Assembly (NCBI GenBank): GCA_037355855.1
Contig: CM074765.1
Location: 3,596,001-3,660,000, forward strand
Length of the DNA stretch: 64,000 nucleotides
Origin: Pseudo-nitzschia pungens
Taxonomy: Eukaryota; Bacillariophyta; Bacillariophyceae; Bacillariales; Bacillariaceae
Reading direction: 5' to 3'
Shown: in pieces, positions 41,294 through 50,649 of the stretch
How the letters are laid out: the number at the start of each line of letters is the position of its first letter
Position numbering within the stretch: the first letter of the stretch is position 1
Position numbers and translations under genes: made by a program
Notes under the pieces: model-generated
Seen by the model: the letters and a program-made list of their open reading frames with translations, nothing else
Database searches by the model: none
What the model was told of the DNA's origin: nothing

Positions 41294-43333
41294 ACAATTT
41301 GCGCATCGCGCATTTTGTCCGACGTTCCGATGTTCCAGTACTAAAAATACGTAGATTTCTACACAACTTTACCATGCGATATCTCGCTCCCTTTTACACC
41401 ACCAATCACAACCCCAGGACCTACATGTATTAACCAAGACCTGCGCTCTTTGTTTCTGCTATTGGTTCAGTTGCTGGCTGCTTCTTTTGGTTGATTTGGT
41501 TGCCAATTCACCACTCGGCCGATCGATCAGCAGCAACAACCAAAACAAAACCGACACCTAATTTTCTACAGCACCTCCAGTACCGATTCTACAGCGATTC
41601 GAAAATACTTCTAATACTGTTGCCGTCTTACTGTTGACGTCTGTACTGCTTCGATCTGTTTCCAAGCTCCACCCTCAAGGCCCTTAAGTATATATTATAC
41701 TTAATGTTCTACATTGTTTCCAAGCTTCCTAAGTGATTTCCACTTAACGTTCTACATTCTTCAAGGTTCCTTGCTAAGTCCCCTAAGTCTTTTCAAGGTG
41801 TAGTTCACGAACAGCCCCTTCCACTGTAGGTATATTTCTACAAGAAATTCCAGCTGTCATCTGTTTTCAAGTCCATTGCCCTGCTGGACCATATGTGTTT
41901 TCGCTTATGGTCCTACTGTTTTATGACCCAAGCCCCAAAGCCGCTAAGTACAGTTTGCTTAAGGCTCCACCACCTACATAACCCTCTCAGGTGTACAGAA
42001 TAATTGTCATCTGTTTTCAAAACTACTGCCCTGCTGGATCATAAGTGTTTTCGCTTATGGTCCTACTGTTTCCTGACCCAAGCCCCAAAGCCGCTAAGTA
42101 CAGTTCGCTTAAGGCTCTCCTACCTACATAACCCTCTCAGGTGCACACTTCAACTGTCATCTGTTATCAAGTCTACTGCCCTGCTGGACCATAAGTGTTT
42201 TCGCTTAAGGTCCTATTGTTTTTTGACCCAAGCCCCAAAGCCGCTAAGTACAGTTTGCTTAAGGCTCTCATACCTACATATACCTCTCAGATGCATTCTT
42301 CAACTGTCATCTGTTTTCAAGTCTACTGCCCTGCTGGACCATAAGTGTTTTCGCTTATGGTCCTACTGTTTTTCTGACCCAAGCCCCAAAGCCGCTAAGT
42401 ACAGTAAAGTACAGTTCGCTTAAGGCTCCACCATCTACATATACCTCTCAGATGCACACTTCAACTGTCATCTGTTTTCAAGTCTACTGCCCTGCCGGAC
42501 CATAAGTGATATTTCCTTATGTCCACCTGTTTTTTGACCCAAGCCCCAAAGTCGCTAAGTATTCTTTACTATATGCACCACCACCATTATATACCCCTCC
42601 AGTTCACAGTACAGCTGAGACCTGTTTTCAAGCCTACAGCCCTGATGGTCCATAAGTGTTATCACTTAGAGCCCTTGTTTCCAAGCTACTACGGGAGAGC
42701 AAGTTCAAGTTCTAACAGAAGGCCAGCTGTTACGAATTTGAATTTGGTAGTAGGCTCCACTGCCTCTACGTGGCTACTACTAAGTTCGAACAGGAGGACA
42801 GCTGTTCCGAATTTGGTAGTAGGCTCTGCACTTTATGTACCATACAGTGGTAAGGAATGTGTTCGGGGCTGACTACTCGCATTACTGATGCTGCAGTCCA
42901 GCATTTAGAGAGGAGTTTTGCTTTTGTACGCTGACCACTTGCATTACTGATACTATGTATCTGAGGAAGGGTTTTGCTTGTGTCGGCTGACAACTAGCAT
43001 TACTGATGCTTTACAGCAGCATTCCAGGGACAGTTTTGCTTGTGTCTTTCCCTTTCACGTTCTTGTTACCCCGTCTCCTGTACGCTTTGCAACAGCAGTG
43101 TCTGTTGTGCTCTGGACTGGTTTGTTTTTTCCTGTTTCTTACCAAGGTTCGTTTGCAAAATAGCCGTATTTACAACCTGGGGCCTATTCCCCATGGTTGA
43201 GGCGGCGCGTCGTTCTACGACTTGGGGTCCTGACTCTTCGATTGAGGCGACGATAAAGTCTGGTTACAGACTGAGTAGCTTTTAACCACCTTCGGTGGAT
43301 TTTCCTACTTAAATAAGTATATTATTATTATTA
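41294..43333 (+). mobile_element. 2.0 kb non-coding retroposon with 19-bp target duplication and (TTA)n tail
   Basis: The 19-mer TTAGTTTATTTTGTACTTC stands at 41275-41293 and again at 43334-43352. Between them lies 2040 bp ending in a CCACC-TTC-GGTGG hairpin (about 43295), then AAATAAGTATA and a (TTA)n run up to the second repeat. Such a tail plus long target duplication is the mark of target-primed reverse transcription. The body holds about five ~145-bp tandem modules (41860-42600; TGTTTTCAAG ... CTGCTGGACCATAAGTG ... AAGCCCCAAAGCCGCTAAGTA) and about three ~60-bp modules (42865-43035). No ORF of substance is present, so mobilisation would rely on enzymes from elsewhere. Confidence 0.75.
41860..42660. 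repeat. ~145-bp tandem modules of the retroposon
   Basis: About five units, each with TGTTTTCAAG, CCCTGCTGGACCATAAGTG, GACCCAAGCCCCAAAGCCGC and ACCTCTCAG blocks. The first two blocks recall CTGTTTTCAAG and CCCTGGTCCCTAAGTGTT of the array at 10.39-11.76 kb, with the same order and spacing. Confidence 0.8.
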
Positions 43334-43462
43334 TTAGTTTATTTTGTACTTCGATTTCATCGACTTTTTCCAGCCCTTGCTTAAAAGGTATCTGTACTTC
43401 CTTGATCCTCGGTATCATGATTATCTAAGAGAGCTCTTCACCACTGCTTATTGAGATCCAAT

Positions 43463-45223
43463 CTACGATTTATATTCGTTCCACCGGAAAAATTCCCGCT
43501 GCAGCTTTCCCCACAAATCCTTTTTCGTCTCCCATGGATTGCGACCTCCGTTTACGAGATCCATAGATTGCAAAAGCATAGTAGTGATGCTGTGTACGGT
43601 TTCTAATCGAAGCCACAACTCAATGGATCCCAAGGACTGATTTCGCTGTTGTTCCCTCACACATTCCCCCAGCTCAGTACCGACAACCGTCGTGCCACTT
43701 TCTTTTGGACCGTCGTCTGAATCGAGCAGCGCCCGTTCGTAGTCGGACCAGATGATGTCCGCTTGCTCCCTATTGGCACACACTTTGCGGCAAAGCAAAA
43801 CAAGATCGAAGCGGGGGTCCGCATACGCCGCATCCTCCCAATCCAAAACCGAAAAGACTGTCGGAAGAGGAAGAGAATGGGGATGGTGAAAGTGGTTATC
43901 ATCGTAGTCTACGGAATTATTGATGTTGGTTGGAACAGAATTGCAGAAAATCAGGTTTTGGGGCTGCAAATCCATGTGAACCAGGACCGGGTCGAGGGGT
44001 GGGATCGACGTATTAGCTCGGTCTTCAAGGAGATCCAGGGCGAACTCAAGCCTCTGCAAGCATTCTGCAAAGCGCCGATCTCCATCTACTTCACTCAGAG
44101 AATTGGCTGTTGAATCTATCAGCCGATTTCCTTCCGAATCTTCTCCATTGAAATTGCTCGACGTTTTCATATCCTTCAAAGCCTTTCGGTAGATGCCCAG
44201 CATGTCCGAGTAGCTTATCGACGGAATGGACGCGTGCTGTAGTTTAAGCTGTTGATTCCAAAAGAGCCGTCGAGAGGACCGGTGGAGGGGTAGGAGGACT
44301 TGGTTCAGAATGAGTTTGGTGTAATCCAATGCCTCATCGACGGGCACTCGCCCCCATCGAGGGTGGGGTTCGTCAAAGCCAAACTCCTTTCGGATTTTGA
44401 TCATTCCATTCAGGTAAGATCGGTCAATGGTTTGGAATTGAAAAGAGGGTTGGATTTTAGAATCTCTGTTGTCGTGGCTGGTGGTGTTGTCGACTTGATT
44501 GTCATTCCCAGTCACTATTTCCCTATTGTTGTACACCAATTGATCGTCCTCGTCGGGACCCACATACTCGAAAAGCGCCCAACATGGTTGCTGCGGGACC
44601 GAAGCTCCCGAAAATCCATCACAGAAGTGCAGGACCTTGGGAATCTTGGGGAGGCCCGTCACACAATCACCGCGTCGTTTTTCTCTCCGTTCGATTTCGA
44701 TTTCCATCGACCAGCCTGCAATACGGTAGCCCTCGATTTCGGCTCTTGCTAGAATCCGTGGATCCTCGTTTCGATTCATGTTCCACCAACGAGATCCTCC
44801 TTTCCAGATTCGGAGGACAAGTTTTGCATCGTGGCTACCCTTCCATTGCATCGTGTCGATCCATGTCTGTGTTGTCGTTGGAGTTGTACTCAATTCGGAA
44901 TTGTTTCCATTTCGGTCGAGACCACCATTGTTGCTGCTGCTTGGATCCTTGCGTGTTTGGTTAAAATTCGTTGTGCGTTTGCTTTTGCGCTTTTTCAACG
45001 TCAGAATAAAGACTTTTTGCTGCGCCGATTTCGCTTCTTGGATATCTTGGAGCTTCCAAGGATTGTGCGAGTCGTTGAATTCGTCTGCATCTGCATCTCC
45101 ACCATCCACACGTGATCCAAAAAGACCCAGAATCTCCTCTAGAATTGATTGAGGAAGGGAATCAACTAGTTCGGCGCGCCCTCGACGCATGCAGGGACAG
45201 GAAGAGGGAGACGAAGGCGGCAT
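43463..45223 (-). CDS. APH/choline-kinase-fold phosphotransferase-like protein
   Basis: Single exon, 586 residues, ATG at 45223. The catalytic signature H-M-D-L-Q-P-Q-N lies near residue 416 (catalytic-loop Asp and metal-binding Asn), and V-L-D-W-E-D-A near 461 supplies the DFG-equivalent metal ligand. Both are as in aminoglycoside phosphotransferases and choline/ethanolamine kinases. The N-lobe region contains W-A-L-F-E-Y-V-G, typical of the hinge. Long Asn/Ser/Asp-rich inserts (about 85-115, 240-265 and 430-450) make it larger than the ~350-residue family norm. It probably phosphorylates a small hydroxylated metabolite, but the substrate cannot be inferred. A GTAAGGTTAC motif lies about 330 bp upstream. 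Confidence 0.75.
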   Translation of the reverse strand: MPPSSPSSCPCMRRGRAELVDSLPQSILEEILGLFGSRVDGGDADADEFNDSHNPWKLQDIQEAKSAQQKVFILTLKKRKSKRTTNFNQTRKDPSSSNNGGLDRNGNNSELSTTPTTTQTWIDTMQWKGSHDAKLVLRIWKGGSRWWNMNRNEDPRILARAEIEGYRIAGWSMEIEIERREKRRGDCVTGLPKIPKVLHFCDGFSGASVPQQPCWALFEYVGPDEDDQLVYNNREIVTGNDNQVDNTTSHDNRDSKIQPSFQFQTIDRSYLNGMIKIRKEFGFDEPHPRWGRVPVDEALDYTKLILNQVLLPLHRSSRRLFWNQQLKLQHASIPSISYSDMLGIYRKALKDMKTSSNFNGEDSEGNRLIDSTANSLSEVDGDRRFAECLQRLEFALDLLEDRANTSIPPLDPVLVHMDLQPQNLIFCNSVPTNINNSVDYDDNHFHHPHSLPLPTVFSVLDWEDAAYADPRFDLVLLCRKVCANREQADIIWSDYERALLDSDDGPKESGTTVVGTELGECVREQQRNQSLGSIELWLRLETVHSITTMLLQSMDLVNGGRNPWETKKDLWGKLQREFFRWNEYKS

Positions 45224-45986
45224 GCGACAGACCGGAACGCCCTTAGAAGTCGAAAGATACGAGGGATGACTCTGTGTCGTTGTTTCGTTGTGCTATTGTA
45301 GTCTCTCCGCAAACTGCAACCTGCTCCCAATATATTCACTCACGTAATCAGTCCATTGCGAAAAGAACGGTTACCCCGTGGGGAGATGGATGCTTTCAAC
45401 TAGTCCAGATTCATTCAGCAAGGTTGCTTTATGTTCAAGAGGGTGACTTCTCTTTTCCATGAAATGCTTGACTCTTGACGCTTTCATAGCAAGATGTTGC
45501 AATTGTGTGATTCTCGTCTGTCATACGATAAGTTAAAATTAAACTAATCTTACCGTAAGGTTACGGTGAAAGGATCGGATGGCATTATTTTGATTGAAAA
45601 TGGTAAAAATGTTGATAGCACCAACAAACTTAAATTCCCCCCCTTTTTCTAACTCATTTGAGTTGTTGGTCTTGATCTTGTCCGAGTCGTCTGTCCGAGA
45701 AAAAAATTACTACTCGTATGTCCGAGGCTAACCTTACCAGTAATGTACGAATCTACGAGTAGAAGCAATCGTACCCGTACCTTGCACGTGCTGTACGAGG
45801 TGCACACGAAATGCAATGAAAGAGTCGAATCGGATAGAGAGATCTGTATCACGAAGTTCTTGGTATTTTTTAAAAAAAATCTCACGTCTAGTTTGCAAAT
45901 AGTTTGCAAATAGACCAATAGTAACAATGAAGATAGCGAAAGCATTGCGAAACCGTTTACGACAATCGCCTATATCCGTGCGCCTA
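45224..45986. other. Intergenic region between two minus-strand genes
   Basis: Promoter side of the APH-like gene and 3' flank of the SLC4 gene. It holds TAACCTTAC-type motifs at 45555-45564 (perfect arms ACCGTAA-GG-TTACGGT) and 45729-45737. No ORF of coding character. Confidence 0.6.
45555..45564. promoter_or_regulatory. GTAAGGTTAC motif in a perfect palindromic context
   Basis: Flanking bases extend it to ACCGTAA-GG-TTACGGT, the most symmetrical copy in the window. It lies 332 bp upstream of the APH-like start codon. Confidence 0.4.
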
Positions 45987-47744
45987 CTAGTCATCCAATA
46001 CCTTCATTTCGTCCTCCGTAACGGCTCCCGTCTTCAGCAGCCCCCATCTTGCCAGGGGCAAGAGCGCAATGAGGAGGGGTGACACCACTCCGTACTTGGA
46101 TTGGGTCACCTTCATCATGGTCCACAGGCAGGCCATCTGCGCCACCGTAAAGACTGTGATGGCGGATCGCTTGACGGATCGGAACTTGTCGAGGGCGACC
46201 GTGTCCTGAAACAGGCCGCGGATCCGGTCCCACAGCTCGAGACCCTGCAGAGACGTGAATCCGAGGTACAAAAAGATTCCCGACAGGGCGGCCTTGGGGA
46301 CGGTTGCCAGTAAGCTGCGGGGGGCAGCGGCCACCGCACACAGACCGATCAGGGCGTGAATGGAAAAGCCACTGACGCGGTTCTCGATGGTTCCGGTGAC
46401 ATCTCCGGTTTCGTCCGAGAGCGCCAGGGCTCGGACGTGGGCCGCGCTCCGGGTGGGCGCGCCGCACATCCAGGGCAGGCCAAGGACGGACGACAGGCCG
46501 GTGAGTCCGGCCAGCACCAGCATGTCCCCGTGCATTCCGTCCGTGATGGAACTCCTCTTTCCCTTGGTTTGCAAAAACCGGGGGTGGTTGACGAGGCGGG
46601 CGGTGATGTTTTGGTCCAGGTAGAGAAGGACGGACGCCGCGATTCCGGCCGGAACGGCCGCCAGCCACAGTTTCGAAGTCGCACTCGCCGCGACCGAAGA
46701 GAGGAGAGACCACTGCCGCCCCGTAGACGTGACGAATTCCGATGGGAGCTGCAGGGCCGGCAGGGCCGCACCCCAGTGGATGCGGGCGGCGCGAGCAACA
46801 AGCGATCCCACGACTACGCCAATCGCGGGAGCGAAATTCGAGAGCTGCTTGCGAATCGCCGGTGTGCCGTATCGTGTCTTGGGAAGACCCTTGAGCGTGA
46901 CAGCGGTCCCAAAGGTCGAAGTGCACGTCACCAGTGTCATAAGAGCCGTTGCCATCGCCTTGGTGAGAGCCGAGGAGGCCGCCGACGCCGGGACGGCAAA
47001 CGTAGCGCAGACATCTCCGACCGCCTGGGCCAGGAACAAGACAGAAACCAACACCGAAAAGGTCTCATCGGTCCATCGGGATAGCTTTTGCACCAAATTG
47101 GAGGCCGATGTCAGAGCAAATACCGCCAGGCACACCGCCGCCACCGATCCGGAAGCGGCATAGAGCGGCAAAAATTCCAACCCGAGCGAAGACGCCAGGG
47201 CGTAGAGGGCGGCCACGAAGGCCACTACGGGACCCTGGGGGCCGATCAGCTGAACGGGCTGGGCAGAGCAGGCCGCATACAGCATTCCGCTCAGACTGGT
47301 CGAGGCCACCATCTCAATGACGCCCATCTGGTTCCCCGTCAGCCCCCCCAGGACGCTCCCGAATCCCACGGCGGGTGCTAGGCACGCAAAAAACAAGAAA
47401 AAGACGGTTGCGAGAGACTGAGCATTCAGGCCATCGACAATGTCTGATTTGTATTCGGGCAATCGGTTTCCAAAGTCCCGCTTGACTCCCCGAAAGAGAG
47501 GCTCGAACAAAGACGCCGAGGACACCGTCTCGTCTTGGGTAGTGGTTGACGTTGTCTGTAGCGCGAGATTTGCTCTTTCGGATGCCCTCGAGAAACCTCG
47601 AGATTGTACTTTTGTTTTCAAACTGCTAGTTCGTCGATAAATCGACAATGGGGGAGCATGTCGCGTGACAAAAGCGTTCGACGTAGAGCCCAAAGCACTG
47701 ATCATGCACAGCACAAGGCCCAATTCCCAGCTCCGGAACCTCAT
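45987..47744 (-). CDS. SLC4-family bicarbonate transporter with plastid-type presequence
   Basis: Anion/bicarbonate transporter of the SLC4 (band 3/BOR) family. The frame opens at 48002 with TTG; in-frame ATGs occur at 47984 and 47744. The 47744 start (585 residues) is preferred because it begins a signal peptide, M-R-F-R-S-W-E-L-G-L-V-L-C-M-I-S-A-L-G, ending S-T-S-N-A-F-V. This matches the A-x-A-F cleavage motif of diatom plastid preproteins and is followed by a Ser/Arg-rich transit stretch. The core begins near residue 90 with F-R-G-V-K-R-D-F ... Y-K-S-D-I-V-D-G-L and continues L-A-P-A-V-G-F-G, Q-L-I-G-P-Q-G-P-V-V-A-F, and E-N-R-V-S-G-F ... G-I-F-L-Y-L-G, all SLC4 landmarks. About 12 membrane helices; no large cytosolic N-domain. 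It would move HCO3- across a plastid membrane in carbon concentration. Confidence 0.8.
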   Translation of the reverse strand: MRFRSWELGLVLCMISALGSTSNAFVTRHAPPLSIYRRTSSLKTKVQSRGFSRASERANLALQTTSTTTQDETVSSASLFEPLFRGVKRDFGNRLPEYKSDIVDGLNAQSLATVFFLFFACLAPAVGFGSVLGGLTGNQMGVIEMVASTSLSGMLYAACSAQPVQLIGPQGPVVAFVAALYALASSLGLEFLPLYAASGSVAAVCLAVFALTSASNLVQKLSRWTDETFSVLVSVLFLAQAVGDVCATFAVPASAASSALTKAMATALMTLVTCTSTFGTAVTLKGLPKTRYGTPAIRKQLSNFAPAIGVVVGSLVARAARIHWGAALPALQLPSEFVTSTGRQWSLLSSVAASATSKLWLAAVPAGIAASVLLYLDQNITARLVNHPRFLQTKGKRSSITDGMHGDMLVLAGLTGLSSVLGLPWMCGAPTRSAAHVRALALSDETGDVTGTIENRVSGFSIHALIGLCAVAAAPRSLLATVPKAALSGIFLYLGFTSLQGLELWDRIRGLFQDTVALDKFRSVKRSAITVFTVAQMACLWTMMKVTQSKYGVVSPLLIALLPLARWGLLKTGAVTEDEMKVLDD

Positions 47745-47984
47745 TCTGCCGATGACACGAAAACGCTGCGCTTGTTTTCTTTCGTTGCCCATTCGTTTCT
47801 TCGTCGTGATACTCTTTTCTTTCATCGACGTTCCGCGACGAGTTACAGTGTTTGGATGTGGTCCTTCTCTTCTGATTTCGAGCATCCGTAATGGTGGTTG
47901 TAAGATCTTAGTGTCAATCCGATTGGATACCTTCGAGCGGAAAAAGAAGCACATGCCGTTGAGATTACTATCGGACGACACCAT

Positions 47985-48595
47985 GCAGCATTTTTCTGTC
48001 AACTGATGACGTTACGACTTCTTTGTACGAGGAATCCTTACCAGTGCGGTAGGCTACTAAACCTTACCGTACCGTACACGCACCGGTACCAGTACCGGTA
48101 CGGACTTAACTTCTACGTAGTACAGTACTTCGTAACCTTACCCATGATCGGACCCTGCGGAGTACAGTAAATCTGTTCGACTGATACGATTCGTTCTATT
48201 TATCTCGAAATTGAAAATTCTACGTACAGTACAAGTAGAAGTGAAGCTTACCGTAACCTTACGTGCGTTGTTAATCTTGGTCTGAACTGTGATGTCTTTT
48301 TTTCGAATCTTTGCTTCGCGGAATAATTGGAGGCATATCTTGGAAAATGACCCCCTTGCGTCACAATAATGGTGAAAAACCGGAAAAACTGACCCCGCGG
48401 ACCTTTGGTTGTTGGTCGTCAGTTCTAAGCAAAAAGCGCATAGCGCTAAACCGCATCACATTGTAGAGTGCAGAGGGACCCGAAGGTGTCGAAAAGGATT
48501 GAGGAATCGAGGTTTCCAACAGCCGAATCAACAAGGGAGGAAAGAGAAACACAGATACAGATACATCCCAGAAAAGCCGGAAACAGAAAGAACAA
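47985..48595. promoter_or_regulatory. Divergent promoter region, SLC4 / pyruvyl-transferase-like genes
   Basis: Two exact GTAACCTTAC motifs (48132-48141 and 48253-48262) and several variants (CCTTACCAGTGCGGTA, AAACCTTACCGTACCG) are concentrated in 250 bp between the divergent genes. No separate gene was seen. Confidence 0.5.
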
Positions 48596-50302
48596 ATGGA
48601 CTCCGTCGATGGGTCGAAAACGAGATTCCGTTTGGGTGCAAAACGAGTCGAAGGCGATCGACGAGATTGGACGAATCATGCGTCGTCAGCTTCGCACAAT
48701 CACCGCGAGAGACATTTGATAGACGGCCCCGATGACGGTACCGATAGCAACGACAAGAGTCCTCGGAAACGCTCCCGAAGTCGAATTGCGATTCCGTTCA
48801 CCATAGCGATGCTGATTGTAATTTTGACTGTGGAAAATCTCTGTAAGGAGCGCGTGCAACTAGAACGGACCGAAGCAATCGCAACCATGAAGAAAATTCA
48901 GTGCGGAACTTCGCACCTTCGAATCCCGGGACGGAGAAATCGAAGGGTCGTCCTCCTCGGTCCCCACGATCGCTACCATGATTTCGGTGACGTACTCGCG
49001 GAACGAATCGTTTCCAAGCTGCTGGTCGATCGCGCCGGGTACGTCTTTAACCAAACTGACGATCGCAAGAACACAATCCTCTTGGGCGGAATCGTGACCC
49101 GATTCGACATGGACCGCCACGGTCTGACGCCGAAAAAAACCATCTACGGTATGAAATCGATCCAGGCCATGTCCCGAGCGGATTTTTCCACCGGTCCGTA
49201 CGATATCGTGTACACAGGCGGCGGTGGTGCCAGAGCTGGTCCGATATCGTACGAAAAATACTCGGACGCGGTGAAACTGCTGGAAACCGAAGAGCTGAGG
49301 GCACAGGCGAAGGCCGACAAAGTTTTCGACTGCCCCTACCTCTTTCCGAAACAATTGTTGATGACAGTTGTGAACCGCACCATGGCAACGAATGTTCGGA
49401 ACCACGCAAATGGACAAGTCCTCACCCTTCCCAGACCCAAGCGAAACTACGCCATTTCCGATAGCCTGGAACATCCGTCCACCAATAGGGATGTTCCCAA
49501 CAAACCACGTCTCTCGTGCCGACAGGCACTTGCCACGGCCGATCACGTCCGCTTTCGTGACGACGATCCCCTGGCACCCGATAGCGCGTTTCTGACCCGA
49601 GAACTGTTCGGGGAAGAGATCGAACAGCTCTTTGAGACAACCGTGCGGAACGATCTGTACGACCTCGGAGCGTGGTTGCGGCACGACGAAGAACCCAACT
49701 ACGTTGCTGTTCAGCACGGAAGGATGTCCCAACGTCCCGATTCATCGTACATCGAGGACATGGCCATGGGACTCGACGAGGTCTCGCGAAACACCGGAAA
49801 CGCAACCGTCGTCTTCTTTTCGGCCGGATCGATCGACTCTTTGGACGCAATCAGCCGACGGGTGATGCAGAAAATGACCCAGCCATCCCTCCACTATCCG
49901 ACGGAACACGCGTTCGAGGTCGTTGCGCTCCTCAGCAAGGCCAGGGCTGTGATCGGAACCAATCTCCACGTGCGAATCATTTCGCTCCTGTACCAAAAAC
50001 CACGTGCTACCTGGTTCGGGAGCATTCGGCACCAGCGATTCCTGGAATTGTGGGAGGCCCCAGACGTGGCTGCCAGGGGTACGCTTTTGAGTGCTCGCGA
50101 CGTGTGGAACGAGGGGTTGCGGCGCTTCTTCCCCCCCGAGAACGATGGAGGGGAATTCGATGGTTTCATTTCTGCCAATCAAACCTTGGATACCTACCAC
50201 AGCGCTGTCCGGCAATACCTCGATAATTTTGATCAATGGTCCAATTTACTCGTCACTCCCACAGAAAATGGCGAGGATGACGACGATGACTGCATAGACT
50301 AA
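48596..50302 (+). CDS. Polysaccharide-pyruvyl-transferase-like type II membrane protein
   Basis: Single exon, 568 residues, ATG at 48596. A basic N-terminus (R-K-R-S-R-S-R) precedes one membrane span at about 64-80, implying a Golgi or ER lumenal catalytic domain. The body resembles the PS_pyruv_trans family, which transfers pyruvate ketals from PEP to sugars: V-V-L-L-G-P-H-D-R-Y-H-D-F-G-D near 117-131, where a D-x-x-x-x-G-D signature is expected, and S-K-A-R-A-V-I-G-T-N-L-H-V-R-I near 450, corresponding to the family's G-x-R-L-H motif with Asn in place of Arg. It ends in a short Asp run. A glycan-modifying role fits the architecture; the exact donor and acceptor are unknown. Confidence 0.6.
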   Translation: MDSVDGSKTRFRLGAKRVEGDRRDWTNHASSASHNHRERHLIDGPDDGTDSNDKSPRKRSRSRIAIPFTIAMLIVILTVENLCKERVQLERTEAIATMKKIQCGTSHLRIPGRRNRRVVLLGPHDRYHDFGDVLAERIVSKLLVDRAGYVFNQTDDRKNTILLGGIVTRFDMDRHGLTPKKTIYGMKSIQAMSRADFSTGPYDIVYTGGGGARAGPISYEKYSDAVKLLETEELRAQAKADKVFDCPYLFPKQLLMTVVNRTMATNVRNHANGQVLTLPRPKRNYAISDSLEHPSTNRDVPNKPRLSCRQALATADHVRFRDDDPLAPDSAFLTRELFGEEIEQLFETTVRNDLYDLGAWLRHDEEPNYVAVQHGRMSQRPDSSYIEDMAMGLDEVSRNTGNATVVFFSAGSIDSLDAISRRVMQKMTQPSLHYPTEHAFEVVALLSKARAVIGTNLHVRIISLLYQKPRATWFGSIRHQRFLELWEAPDVAARGTLLSARDVWNEGLRRFFPPENDGGEFDGFISANQTLDTYHSAVRQYLDNFDQWSNLLVTPTENGEDDDDDCID

Positions 50303-50649
50303 TCGGTAATTAGGAACACTAGGTCGGAAAGCCCGCCCACGTCACTTAGTCGTTGCATCCATCCATGCGTTCCGCAACATGACTGCTGCTCAGGAAGAAA
50401 TTAGAAGCTATTAATACCGGTATAATAAAAAAATAATATTATGTCAATTCGAGCGTTTAGCAATCGTTTTCTATTTTGGACTACATCTTCAAAAGTGAGG
50501 CTGGTCATGGCCGAACTAACTAACAACAAAGCTAATTGAAAGCATGTATGGTTTAAAATCAACATAAAGTGTTTCTAATATTTTACAGGTGTTTTAATTG
50601 TACGTTGGTAGTCGACATGCTTCAAGCTGTAGAAGCTATCTTTGACTTT
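50303..50649. other. Convergent intergenic region
   Basis: The 3' ends of the pyruvyl-transferase-like gene (+) and the six-repeat gene (-) meet here. A short AT run (AATAAAAAAATAATATT) near 50425 could include polyadenylation signals. Nothing else is recognised. Confidence 0.5.

Noticed and set aside
46356..47381. Several + strand ORFs of 70-240 codons
   Set aside because: All are antisense to the SLC4 coding sequence.
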